Part shown: in pieces, positions 18,701-18,989 of the stretch
Position numbering within the stretch: position 1 is the stretch's first letter
Layout of the letters: the number at the start of each line of letters is the position of its first letter
Origin: Methanobacteriota archaeon
GTDB taxonomy: Archaea > Thermoplasmatota > E2 > DHVEG-1
DNA: 21,717 bases
NCBI GenBank assembly: GCA_903930505.1
Contig: CAIYYQ010000435.1
Coordinates: forward strand, 1 to 21,717
Direction: 5' to 3'
Program-made: the position numbers and the translations under genes
Notes under the pieces: model-generated
What the model was told of the DNA's origin: nothing
Databases searched by the model: none
What the model saw: only the letters and a program-made list of their open reading frames with translations

Positions 18701-18942
18701 TGGATAGCACTCATGTCGCGGTTGCATATTGTGATAACGGGAATTCACAGTATGGTACTGCGCGTGTCGGTACTGTCTCCGGAAGTAGTATTAGTTACGG
18801 GATCGCATCGGTATTCGAGGCATCTATCTATACGTATTATATTTCTGATGCTGCATTGGATAGCTCTCATGTGGTTGTTGCGTATAAGGACTACGGGAAC
18901 TCGGATTATGGGACTGCGGTTGTCGGCACCTACACACAATGA
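1..18942 (+). CDS. Giant modular surface/secreted protein, 5' partial (LamG, FN3, DUF2341, four beta-propellers)
   Basis: The frame is open from base 1 (codons K-H-K-D precede the first GTG at 13) and ends at TGA 18940-18942, so the GTG at 13 is not a convincing start and the true start, with any signal peptide, lies upstream. At least 6,313 residues are read without interruption. Domains in order: unassigned segment, BNR-type propeller, Ig, BNR-type propeller, Ig with an insert, then five A-FN3 dyads with LamG, SBBP-propeller, DUF2341 and DNRLRE-like cargo, Ig with an insert, and a terminal propeller. N-x-S/T sequons are very dense, fitting an N-glycosylated extracellular archaeal protein. 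I see no transmembrane helix, PGF-type sorting tail or enzyme active site in this part. The role is probably adhesion, glycan binding or envelope structure (inference). No frameshift over 18.9 kb argues for a functional gene rather than decay. Confidence 0.93.
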   Translation, partial: KHKDVEIYKLSDGKETATMSSSLTHQPMLRYTQKEYTGSPVQSIPLENKKDSGSSVDWWNPYSIFSHLLDVLFGKSDSSKVSLSHENATMSFGGKETTVFSSELSQNDIQKNNQSIQTTNDIKSIVASFRFWHLEYRESGVWVDTGESLDVTIKDVTQDTIKESLDFVASRSGTYRAVLEINKPVDFITVQKPLHRVSLDFNDSSLVFDYSDLAQDPALLLHHEINKENHFCFYVEKTAVETNEHVVFDPEYTVKSSASATGLSNNCQRKLVRTSDGILHCVYYRTYNGKSNIMYANSTDNGQTWTETILTSDSTYAYTYPAIAVDTNNVLHVVFEGQIPSPAAVEEIRYMNCTNGVWSAIQNITTYEVWHRIRPVIAVNASNALCVAWYYTAGAYDYLQCSFFNSSSWSSPQTITAVAEYDEYPSIASSSDGRFHLAWMDLGYSVICYANYSNGQWSSIQSLTDGLIDGVSIYDENPCIAVDKNDGIHISCDSYDDNSYMYIRYLNSSNGGTTWTITNFTVNEAGVNNYYSSLAFDEQGNRYIFWEGIATVTYYQIRYLIYTASTQTWSSPQNLTSNSATHHRPNLICSANPIVNHTRPSYPRTGYALIYMNGTTIQFYSSSDLSWEYAPTITSPYPSNESTSIPPIPTLNITVSDQNGDPMTITWRSNSSGSWVQFGQNTSVANGTYYQTNSNLSFCDQTYYWNVTVTDGNTTNTSDMFHFTTKVIPIVTVDTSDSDVSLYYPCQRKIIRSPNGTLYVVYTKSVSSTSQIFLGQSTDNGTTWTTSQFTMQYAQVYPSIASDNLGNLHIVWSGYNTAYHTSSRYQIRYMKYTASTGTWSDPVNITAEALYHSYPSIAVDSNNNIYVVWHGSITSGGVNNVRYCRYDGSSWSAPGNISTDSTYGQSLPSIAVDSSNNVHVVWLGAIDATTITEIRYSEYTGGGWTAPTNLTNSDRVNGCTQENPCITTNGANVYVVWDGIPSSESDLNIRFMEYTGSSWTAPINITNHPDGGQYSPSVAVSQDQVIHVAWEGDDSGDAEVKYSNYTTSWLAPINLTKTNGWIPNFIDANYPVVNNAKTGKPKTGFGMIYIDGNGGYPYPYRVMYAHSADLTFNDAPTISAPHPENASTGVTPFSSVNITINDLNGDPMNITWMSNSSGSWQQFGSISSSATNQFGYDTAGSSWIDLNQTIRGSRFTCPANGIVDTIYAYLNYGAEMGKPLTIKGAIYRASDNTLVAATQEISVGWQLLEPTWQDFTFSSPPAVTAGTNYYLCVWANTSASSGNFADLCYNTLSGSSRGAYQSQTYGSFPNTWSPTTDDKVYSLYCTYTTSSLSNGTYSMDNMNFSSTSTTYYWRVNVTDGYSTNTSPVYHFTTAASPTLPTVTTNTSTGVLNVNATLNGYLGSDGSATTTCGLWYDTTSGGTSHNQSVGTVSNATTFSYNASSLTPGQLYYFKAWANNSAGFNGTSNEMTFLTKPNASTSFTATAYNETRIDLSWTNGTGLNKTYIEYSTTSSSWPLGSGLFVYNDSVPLCSHTGLSENVTYYYEAWSYTTWAGLIQWSDANASTNKNTSSIKPAIQFIDPTPANDTHRNQTWINVSLSTSDASQHYAFTDFNRSCKLWMRMDDVNGTGDPQDISGYGNNGIKQGNAAQTSSGYFGKGFSFDGDKDYINLTSSTGVNLVNEITISAWIKTNDPTKRQVIVTKTAPADNTWLLEINPYDCGGDGILTFYYYHDDDITGYFCGNTMLMDNTWYHVVVTVKSTFMYLYINGTVDSTLDIVDYFGEPWPGFRTNSQPILIGDWGDLDRSFDGTIDDVLIFNRSLSAGEIQSLYNASTYQYNHNFTSLPDGAHNFTGYAVDRAGNKNQTETRNVTVDTVLPSVQFVTPPTPANNTAQSNTYINVSLSSSDTNQHYSFLDFNRSLVGWWRMDDVDSSGNPQDISGYGNHGTKQGNAAQTNSGYYGKGFSFDGNGDYISVPDLQLEDQFTASMWFKRAGPSGGSADSTYHSLFSGLQPNVSGGDGYLVVSSDGSAVEFSARSGAAFQSAGDNPSILGDNNWHMITGVRNATAIILYIDGVLKNASAVSPTTNVGGTMRIGCWVSISNYYNTNGSIDEILVFNRSLSTAEIQSLYNASTYQYNHNFTGLTNATYNFTGYAVDRAGNKNQTETRYVTIESATPVVTTNASTGVQNVNATLWGYLSSDGNVAATCGFYYDTVSGGTSHNQSVGTVASGSTFSYNASGLTPGQLYYFKTWASNSVGFNGTANELTFLTKPNATIGFTATAYNTTQINLTWTTTGSGANYTYIEYGWSSEFLTEWNFEDGYPIYNGTDASFSHTNLRANTTYYYKAWSYTEWDGLNQWSDTGSTTYNTTFKLDLLNCSTDQGVYNNGNTVTYTAWVNATIGDTVVLLIANSISNLTNATYTNRTSCIANSSNVTITSQPQQITATMAAGSSLTWYAKAYDNRGDWSYTQENTTAWNKTFNGNSSTGADDARAIAVDSNGNVYVVGSGLNLVSGSSGYDWWIKKFSSAGVEDTVNWNKSFNGNSSTGADYAYSVAIDSNGNVYVAGIGVNLISGSSGNDWWIKKFSSAGVEDTANWNKSFNGGSSTGSDAIRSIVVDSSGNVYAVGSGVNLVSGSSSYDWWIKKFSSAGVEDTVNWNKSFNGGSSTGADYAYSVALDSSGNNVYVAGYAINVASGSSGTDWWIKKFSSAGVEDTVNWNKSANDPSDSTDNAYALTVDSNGNVYVVGRGNGLVDPDTGSSYDWWIKKYSSNGVEDTTNWNKQYDDGSYGTEVAYSVAVDFNGNVYVVGYAEYLFGDIYLWGSSYDWWIKKFSADGTEDKTNWNKSYYTSGNDIAYTVAVDSNKSIYVGGYGTNLISGSSNRDWWIKKYDYIYGNFTVNAVVLPTVTTNASTGVKNVNATLNGYLSSDGTATTTCGFYYDTTLGGTTHNQSIGTVSQGSTFSYNASLLAGQLYYFKAWASNSGGFNGTSNELVFLTKPNATTNFTARSNSSTMIYLSWTNGTGANKTYIERNTTSSWAFGSGTYVYNNTGTNYENTSLSANTTYYYQAWSYTTWAGLIQWSDANASASNTTNALPEITNPGPSNGSTGVSVLPWVNITVNDYNGDTMTITWYSNSSGSWVAFGQNSSCVNGTYRMTNSNFSNYSVTYYWNVSVTDNKDTNISGIYWFTTTLISTSVNAISPYQQSTNPLALTATGDTSLSNVTLCYRYSTDNSSWTGMSSNWWNTGWSYRKLITIDHTKVAETLTNFPILYAETSDSNLSAYAQSSGNDICFILYSDNTTKLNHEIENYTSATGKLISWINVTSLSSTADTLIWMYYGNSTCSSQQNIPGTWDDGYVGVYHFGEGSGSAVKDSNYVTNGTLYQTDHWNTSGILGNSYSFDGADDGVNLGYLNLTKVTMEVWFNVPSWHNYQTPIAKDNTGTYGPRYIIEYNSKGRLRTKVSTASGTYQLYCGDTHYFVNNTIYYAVSTYDGETMHFYSNGTMDQASPGGENQSEAATGDILTSLSTAKIGMETFEASKNFWGTEDEVRLSNIARSAGWIATTYNTINSPSTFSTTGNQEQYTGGWRNWSNADNPDAASPWSWNFDFPNSTGYYEFYSIGKKSGSTDESAPGSADAICHYTASTPPTITTNASTGIQNINATLNGYLSSDGGGTTTCGFYYDTTSGGTSHNQSVGTVTSGSTFSYNASSLTPGQLYYFKAWGSNSGGFNGTSNEQTFLTKPNAPTGFTATAYNETRIDLNWTTAGTGANKTYIEYNTTSSSWAMGQGTFLNNSTGTTYSHTGLTENQTIYYQAWSYTTWAGLTQWSDANASTNKNTSSNKPTIQFIDPTPANDTHRNSTWVYVNVSTSDASTTSSFLNWDNSLLGYWSMQWHNATGVYDNSTYNNFATFKGGLQTGDATSGKFGNAFDFDGSSDYLEVADVNSIDFDASENYTWTMWIYPAGMVGFHGIMGKCSGTGDGVGYSIMCDIDGGGICFSNNKDDEGIWGNNGIASNTWYFVAITYANGLAKIYIDGALDASSNSLTFTDDTTNPVFIGRGYDTAMWGIDYFPGIIDEPQIWNRVLTWEEINASYNSSANQLYHNFTGLSDGKYPYYAHAIDTAGNENTTEIRNVTIDTVTPTIQFVSPTPDNDTYRNSTWVNVSLSSSDTNQHYSFLDFNKSNVLWMRMDTTTSESGVISDDTEDSAGGNPDQFENLANAYDENWDTYADAMDYNSIIYINYTVPSGVTGATDEYKVDVSDDYGIEVWCKNQNTGSYDFLEEFFTAGYHNVSIPSDCIGNAGSTVSMIFILKGEPGYGYPYFYEDKMKWSVTNITVVDESSYSNNGLRQGDAEQTDNGYFGKGFSFDGDGDYISVGDIFDATQDFSISVWIKPLVNGEYQAIAIQAPSTNGGNPWAGLYLMGTDQVAFGTGDSYVLSDMTLSTGIYYHIVGVTHGDTGYIYINGTEQKSGECLIESEDGNLNIGRKGDKDMNYFNGIIDEAFIFNRALNSSEIQSLYNASATQYQHNFTGLSDGTHNLTGYAVDRAGNKNQTETRNVTVDTIAPAIQFVDPTPANGSTHGRDYINVSISSSDANQHYVFTSFNDDLRFWMRMDDVDGSGNPQDISGYENHGTKEGDAVQTDNGYYGKAFTYDGDGDAINLTSAPENRVTVSAWFKTTENGTIYGEGQTTGEYYLKIYTSGSNISASRHFGSGEWQNLTASVNANNNQWHHVVFTANTTDYLLFFDGSIVASTTLQWFVGEPIGLDAAIGNVNQNGVNSYFTGSIDDVIIFSRSLDSTEIGALYNASVTQYQHNFTGLPDGNYTFTGYANDRAGNKNQTETRWQDISRVPIVVTNTTTGIGATNATLNGYLNYSGGESCSVKFEYWRMQPHIFYTSSSDGGISKNSATYAGARTSATGTVTASSTTFEIGQSYSSLTAYTIRRGFVFFDSSSIPAAATINDATIALYGSSDQSTSADFDITVQNGQSTYPHDPLETGDYDMNHYTGDGGSINTAGFTTSGYNTITLNADALLYWITMGGTTKLCLRSSRDINGNSPGSGMQNKNEYVAVYANEQGTGYQPKLTVNYSLFTDTQTKSEGDEFSQDVTELDSGMLYQYRAYAENSHGNDYGDIFTFLTKPQPPSTFTASAYDNSRINLSWTPGSGANTTYIERNTTASWPWGQGRFIYNGTETSCQDSDGLTPGVQYYYRAWSFTTWTYDSTTLNQWSETNTSATTNASAYNKEILNMSWATYSLDINATGNVLCGYVSNTMIQTSIDTDWHYVVLTYDGSVGTMSLYKDGELASTASAGSISYPTQIPNLIAGKSLSGNLDELRISSTARTGSWINTAYQNTYDPESFATFGSETGILSAWMYRKKITINHNLVNGTLTNFPVLIYNASDTDLKNNAQPTGNDIIFMNTSVDWTTGTWRDKLDHEIEKYDSSTGELVAWVRIPTLSSTTDTEIYMYYNNSLCTTNRENPSGVWDSNYVMVQHLNNPTGSPILDSTSNNNDGTKQGDAALSSSGKIDGAYSLDGTGDYINISSSASIDFSQGTNYTYFFWTKPSQITTGTLLSHGLCDSSGVSISIYEGNIVIKEGYIPGEITMNAHVSSGVWSNVAVVLEINTPPHFYTVRCYINGTLVDSNTLDIYSSSEQSAIGAWYDAGGGGFTDFFNGTIDEVRLSNMVRNSSWINTSYNTMNDTRNFTSFSAQEIKNVAPEFSGPNPSDGAAEQNLYPALSVNIQDANADSLDITWMSNSSGTWQQFGSVRSSATNQFGYASVGSDSVPCVGVMRGNNFTCPANGTAANIYAYTSCSVVDPDRAGLKCALYYASTNTLLANTQEIVKESSSTGWDSFTFGSPPMLTAGTAYYIVLWAAGNIDTAWVTIASDTMAGCSRGAYQEIEYGEFPNPWSPTTEDNIYSLYCTYTTSSVSNGTYSMDNLNFSSPGTKYYWSVNATDGSLWENTTYSLTTEGIGFGSATVYESATTNYNFVTRLDSTHVVAVYTDGGNSNKGTAVVGTISENSISFGTPIVFNNAATSPESVTALDSTHVVIAYRNSDSPYYGLAIVGTVTGNSISFGDAVVFHGDSLLNLGVSVAALDSTHIVIASINVTGYGLAIVGTVSGNSISFGSETMFARISCLSVTMLDSTHVVIAYNNITSPQHGAVIVGTVSGNSISFGSEAAFNSVATSYISVAALDTSHVVIAYRNDTSPNNGTSVVGTVSGSSISYGALHTFNAASTQFVSVTALDSTHVAVAYCDNGNSQYGTARVGTVSGSSISYGIASVFEASIYTYYISDAALDSSHVVVAYKDYGNSDYGTAVVGTYTQ
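781..1884 (+). other. Beta-propeller I, seven BNR/Asp-box-like blades
   Basis: Seven repeats of about 50 residues can be read, each with a core of the form YPSIAVDxxNxLHVVW followed by IRYxxYxxxxWSxPxNIT. Asp-box-like turns (S-x-D-N-G-x-T-W) are seen at STDNGQTWT (about 889-918) and in SSNGGTTWTI (about 1522-1551). Blade starts are marked by CQRKLVRTSDG, YPAIAVD, RPVIAVN, YPSIASS, NPCIAVD, YSSLAFD and RPNLICS. Seven blades is the usual count for a closed propeller of this kind. Sialidases share the Asp-box fold, but I see no FRIP motif or arginine triad, so enzymatic sialidase activity is not supported. A binding or scaffold role is more likely. Confidence 0.75.
1885..2178 (+). other. Ig-like domain 1 (uninterrupted copy)
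   Basis: About 98 residues: APTITSPYPSNES, NITVSDQNGDPMTITW, SNSSGSWVQFGQN, NGTYYQTNSNLS, YYWNVTVTDGNTTNTS and FHFTTK. This is a cadherin/FN3-like beta-sandwich linking the two propellers. It is one of four copies in the protein. This copy and the one at 9262-9561 lack the insertion carried by the other two, so they define the uninterrupted template. Confidence 0.7.
2191..3342 (+). other. Beta-propeller II, seven BNR/Asp-box-like blades
   Basis: A paralogue of propeller I. It opens with the same CQRK(I/L)(I/V)R signature and an Asp-box STDNGTTWT (about 2329-2355), followed by blades starting YPSIASD, YPSIAVD, LPSIAVD, NPCITTN, SPSVAVS and a last divergent blade YPVVNNA. Typical blade text is NNNIYVVWHG, NVRYCRYDGSSWSAP. 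The tandem propeller-Ig-propeller-Ig layout points to duplication of a propeller+Ig unit of roughly 1.4 kb. As in propeller I, no catalytic residues of sialidase are apparent. Confidence 0.75.
3343..4125 (+). other. Ig-like domain 2 split by an inserted jelly-roll-like domain
   Basis: The Ig-like host is read as APTISAPHPENAS through SNSSGSWQQFGS (to about 3495). It resumes at SNGTYSMDNMNFSS (about 3994) and finishes YYWRVNVTDG, FHFTT-type. In copies 1 and 3 these halves are adjacent. The insert, about 3496-3993 (166 residues), runs from SSATNQFGYDT to YSLYCTYTTSS and contains RGSRFTCPANGIVDTIYAY, TPAVTAGTNYYLCVWAN-like and WSPTTDDKVYSLYCTY elements. This matches the look of a beta-rich carbohydrate-binding jelly-roll, but I cannot name the family. 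Confidence 0.7.
4132..4710 (+). other. A-B dyad 1 (module A plus FN3 module B)
   Basis: Module A (about 4132-4425, roughly 97 residues) has the signature TTNTSTGVLNVNATLNGYL, TTTCGLWYDTTSGGTSHNQS, TFSYNASSLTPGQLYYFKAW and TFLTKPNA, an FN3-like beta-sandwich. Module B (about 4423-4710) is a second FN3-type fold: FTATAYNETRIDLSWT, NKTYIEYSTTSSSW and TYYYEAWSYTTWAGLIQWSD. The same pair opens four later sections of the protein. Each copy carries a lone Cys in TTTCG. The two modules overlap by the shared KPNA linker. Confidence 0.75.
4636..4779 (+). repeat. Long intragenic direct repeat, copy 1 (partner 11419-11562)
   Basis: This 144-base segment (end of module B, linker and start of the Ig host) aligns without gaps to 11419-11562 with 15 mismatches by hand count, about 90% identity. 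Both encode AWSYTTWAG, QWSDANASTNKNTSS, and QFIDPTPANDTHRN. High DNA identity 6.8 kb apart shows recent duplication or gene-conversion-like homogenisation of the dyad-plus-linker. Confidence 0.85.
4711..5619 (+). other. Ig-like domain with nested LamG domain (L1)
   Basis: The Ig-like host starts KPAIQFIDPTPAND and INVSLSTSDASQHYAFTDFN (to about 4845). The LamG core follows, about 4846-5493: LWMRMDDVNGTGDPQDISGY, GKGFSFDGDKDYINL, TISAWIKTNDP, WYHVVVTVKSTFMYLYING, and DDVLIFNRSLSAGEIQSLYN. The host then closes with YNHNFTSLPDGAHNFTGYAV, DRAGNKNQTETRNVTVDT. LamG/concanavalin-A-like folds usually bind glycans or other ligands, often with calcium. Nesting of LamG in this host recurs in L2, L4, L5 and L6. 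Confidence 0.8.
5620..6513 (+). other. Ig-like domain with nested LamG domain (L2)
   Basis: Same plan as L1: host start VQFVTPPTPANNTA and YINVSLSSSDTNQHYSFLDF, LamG core about 5752-6384 (LVGWWRMDDVDSSGNPQDIS, KGFSFDGNGDYISVPDLQ, FTASMWFKRAG, WHMITGVRNATAIILYIDG, DEILVFNRSLSTAEIQSLYN), host end YNHNFTGLTNATYNFTGYAV, DRAGNKNQTETRYVTIES. L1 and L2 are tandem copies that share strongly conserved edges but have divergent core strands. Confidence 0.8.
6514..7098 (+). other. A-B dyad 2
   Basis: Module A, about 6514-6804: VTTNASTGVQNVNATLWGYL, ATCGFYYDTVSGGTSHNQS, FSYNASGLTPGQLYYFKTW. Module B, about 6802-7098: FTATAYNTTQINLTWTTTG, NTTYYYKAWSYTEWDGLNQW. The B module here has a divergent middle (YGWSSEFLTEWNFEDGYP). 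The dyad introduces the host domain that carries propeller III. Confidence 0.72.
7105..8694 (+). other. Beta-propeller III, seven SBBP-like blades, nested in a beta-sandwich host
   Basis: The host reads LDLLNCSTDQGVYNNGNTVT, TVVLLIANSISNLTNATY, SSLTWYAKAYDNRGDWSYT (7105 to about 7404) and appears to finish with YIYGNFTVNAVV (about 8656-8694). Between them are seven blades beginning at the Trp codons 7417, 7597, 7777, 7957, 8140, 8323 and 8512, spaced 180, 180, 180, 183, 183 and 189 bases. Blade consensus: NWNKSFNGGSSTGADYAYS, VAVDSNGNVYVVGSGVNLV, SGSSGYDWWIKKFSSAGVED. This resembles SBBP (beta-propeller) repeats. The host's final strand lying after the propeller is inferred from the YGNFTV ending expected for such sandwiches. 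Confidence 0.75.
7541..7977 (+). repeat. 77-bp exact direct repeat in two-blade register of propeller III
   Basis: Bases 7541-7617 and 7901-7977 are identical by hand comparison, exactly 360 bases (two blades) apart. They cover the DWWIKKFSSAGVED to NWNKSFNG junction. Blades 1 and 3, and blades 2 and 4, are also more alike than neighbours (for example GADYAYSVA in 2 and 4), so the tract grew by duplication of a two-blade unit. Blades 5-7 are more diverged. Such a repeat can also be miscounted in a short-read assembly. Confidence 0.85.
8692..9258 (+). other. A-B dyad 3
   Basis: Module A, about 8692-8979: VTTNASTGVKNVNATLNGYL, TTTCGFYYDTTLGGTTHNQS, FSYNASLLAGQLYYFKAW (two residues shorter than the others at SSLTPGQ). 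Module B, about 8977-9258: FTARSNSSTMIYLSWTNG, NKTYIERNTTSSWAFGSG, TYYYQAWSYTTWAGLIQWSD. It follows propeller III and precedes Ig-like domain 3. Confidence 0.72.
9262..9561 (+). other. Ig-like domain 3 (uninterrupted copy)
   Basis: ALPEITNPGPSNGSTGVS, VNITVNDYNGDTMTITWYS, SSGSWVAFGQNSSCVNGTY, MTNSNFSNYSVTYYWNV and YWFTTT. This is collinear with Ig-like domain 1. It has no insert between SGSW(V)xFGQ and NGTY, where copies 2 and 4 carry about 160 extra residues. Confidence 0.7.
9562..10914 (+). other. Beta domain split by an inserted DUF2341-LamG unit (L3)
   Basis: The host begins STSVNAISPYQQSTNPLAL, SNVTLCYRYSTDNSSW (to about 9702) and resumes GGWRNWSNADNPDAASPWSW, NSTGYYEFYSIGKKSGSTD, SAPGSADAICHYTAS (about 10729-10914). 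The two halves form one archaeal surface-protein domain (expected order: YRYSTDNSSW, W, SPWSW, GYYEFYSIA). Inserted in the middle are DUF2341 (WWNTGWSYRKLITIDHTKV, LTNFPILYAETSDSNL, NHEIENYTSATGKLISWI, TLIWMYYGNSTCSSQQN; about 9703-10040) and a LamG (YSFDGADDGVNLGYL, VTMEVWFNVPSWHNY, DEVRLSNIARSAGWIATTYN; about 10060-10728). Confidence 0.75.
10915..11490 (+). other. A-B dyad 4
   Basis: Module A, about 10915-11205: ITTNASTGIQNINATLNGYL, TTTCGFYYDTTSGGTSHNQS, FSYNASSLTPGQLYYFKAWG. Module B, about 11203-11490: FTATAYNETRIDLNWTTAG, NKTYIEYNTTSSSWAMGQG, YYQAWSYTTWAGLTQWSD. Together with the following linker it is the closest relative of dyad 1 at DNA level. Confidence 0.75.
11419..11562 (+). repeat. 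Long intragenic direct repeat, copy 2 (partner 4636-4779)
   Basis: Second copy of the 144-base segment. Most differences fall in one run of about ten bases (LIQ versus LTQ region) and in the HRNQTW/HRNSTW codons. Neighbouring module A cores (4309-4370 versus 11089-11150) are also nearly identical, so the homogenised tract extends upstream with interruptions. Confidence 0.85.
11491..12396 (+). other. Ig-like domain with nested LamG domain (L4)
   Basis: Host start KPTIQFIDPTPANDTHRNS, YVNVSTSDASTTSSFLNWD. LamG core about 11626-12270: LLGYWSMQWHNATGVYDNS, FGNAFDFDGSSDYLEVADV, YTWTMWIYPAGMVGFHGI, WYFVAITYANGLAKIYIDGA, DEPQIWNRVLTWEEINASYN. Host end YHNFTGLSDGKYPYYAHAID, TAGNENTTEIRNVTIDTV. It is the most diverged of the nested LamGs: WSMQW replaces WxRMDD. 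Confidence 0.78.
12397..13656 (+). other. Three-level nest: discoidin-like domain inside LamG (L5) inside Ig-like domain
   Basis: The Ig host opens with IQFVSPTPDNDTYRNSTW and NVSLSSSDTNQHYSFLDFN. LamG L5 starts NVLWMRMD (about 12521-12543) but is interrupted until DESSYSNNGLRQGDAEQTD (about 12990), after which GKGFSFDGDGDYISVGD and DEAFIFNRALNSSEIQSLYN complete it (to about 13530). The host closes YQHNFTGLSDGTHNLTGYAV, DRAGNKNQTETRNVTVDT. The inner insert, about 12544-12987, has DQFENLANAYDENWDTYADA, YINYTVPSGVTGATDEYKVD, YGIEVWCKNQNTGSYDFLEE, FILKGEPGYGYPYFYEDKMK: the look of an F5/8-type (discoidin) galactose-binding-like beta-sandwich. Confidence 0.75.
13657..14514 (+). other. Ig-like domain with nested LamG domain (L6)
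   Basis: Host start IQFVDPTPANGSTHGRDY, NVSISSSDANQHYVFTSFND. LamG core about 13791-14385: LRFWMRMDDVDGSGNPQDIS, GKAFTYDGDGDAINLTSAPE, VTVSAWFKTTENGTIYGE, WHHVVFTANTTDYLLFFDGS, DDVIIFSRSLDSTEIGALYN. Host end YQHNFTGLPDGNYTFTGYAN, DRAGNKNQTETRWQDIS. It is the third LamG-in-Ig unit in a row (L4, L5, L6). Confidence 0.78.
14515..15384 (+). other. Module A copy 5 split by an inserted DNRLRE-like domain
   Basis: Module A begins VVTNTTTGIGATNATLNGYL, CSVKFEYW (to about 14630) and resumes DTQTKSEGDEFSQDVTELDS, GMLYQYRAYAENSHGNDYGD, FTFLTKPQPP (about 15240-15384). This is collinear with the uninterrupted copies at CGFYYD and SHNQSVGT. The insert, about 14632-15237 (about 200 residues), has GGISKNSATYAGARTSATG, RRGFVFFDSSSIPAAATIND, ATIALYGSS, TITLNADALLYWITMGGTTK, CLRSSRDINGNSPGSG and QPKLTVNYS. 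These are hallmarks of DNRLRE/TGF-propeptide-like surface domains, which generally end PKLxVxY. Confidence 0.75.
15382..16062 (+). other. Module B copy 5 followed by a truncated LamG (L7)
   Basis: FN3 module B, about 15382-15665: FTASAYDNSRINLSWTPGSG, TYIERNTTASWPWGQGRF, YYYRAWSFTTWTYDSTT, LNQWSETN. It is followed after NASAYNKEILNMSW by only the second half of a LamG: YSLDINATGNVLCGYVSN, DTDWHYVVLTYDGSVGTMSL, YKDGELAS, NLDELRISSTARTGSWINTA, ESFATFGSE. The N-terminal LamG half (WxRMDD through FSFDGxGDYI) is missing. It is either an internal deletion or the chimeric edge of an inserted segment. Confidence 0.7.
16063..17100 (+). other. DUF2341-LamG unit (L8)
   Basis: DUF2341, about 16072-16420: WMYRKKITINHNLVNGTLTN, FPVLIYNASDTDLKNNAQ, DKLDHEIEKYDSSTGELVAW, TEIYMYYNNSLCTTNRE. 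LamG, about 16420-17080: PILDSTSNNNDGTKQGDAAL, AYSLDGTGDYINISSSASID, TYFFWTKPSQITTG, VRCYINGTLVDSN, IDEVRLSNMVRNSSWINTSY. This pairing is common in archaeal and bacterial surface proteins. It is a paralogue of the unit nested at 9703-10728 but here stands in line between L7 and Ig-like domain 4. Confidence 0.8.
17101..17874 (+). other. Ig-like domain 4 split by an inserted jelly-roll-like domain
   Basis: Host: APEFSGPNPSDGAAEQNLYP, LSVNIQDANADSLDITWMSN, SSGTWQQFGS (to about 17262), resuming SNGTYSMDNLNFSSPGTKYY, WSVNATDGS (about 17750-17874). The insert, about 17263-17749, is paralogous to the one at 3496-3993: SSATNQFGYASVG, FTCPANGTAANIYAYTS, LTAGTAYYIVLWAAG, SRGAYQEIEYGEFPNPWSP, NIYSLYCTYTTSS. 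Host boundaries are the same in both copies. Confidence 0.72.
17875..18942 (+). other. Beta-propeller IV, C-terminal seven-bladed propeller
   Basis: Seven repeats of ALDSTHVVIAYRN, GxAIVGTVSGNSISFG occupy the end of the protein. The repeated DNA motif AGTATTAGTT/C recurs at 18028, 18181, 18334, 18481, 18634 and 18787, spaced 153, 153, 147, 153 and 153 bases (51 residues, one 49). The first segment GFGSATVYESATTNYNFVT lacks its own blade start, and the last repeat stops at GTAVVGTYTQ. The N-terminal strand would therefore complete the last blade, the usual 'velcro' closure. The protein ends here, with no following anchor or sorting tail. Confidence 0.75.
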
Positions 18943-18989
18943 CGATCAATGAAGTTACGCATCGGTTCTCAATTACCATGTGTTGAATC

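Noticed and set aside
535..18939. Dozens of smaller open frames of 60-140 codons on both strands within the giant gene
   Set aside because: All lie in other frames of a continuous coding region, repeat with the domain repeats (for example around 4482, 9044 and 11462), and show no domains or ribosome binding sites.
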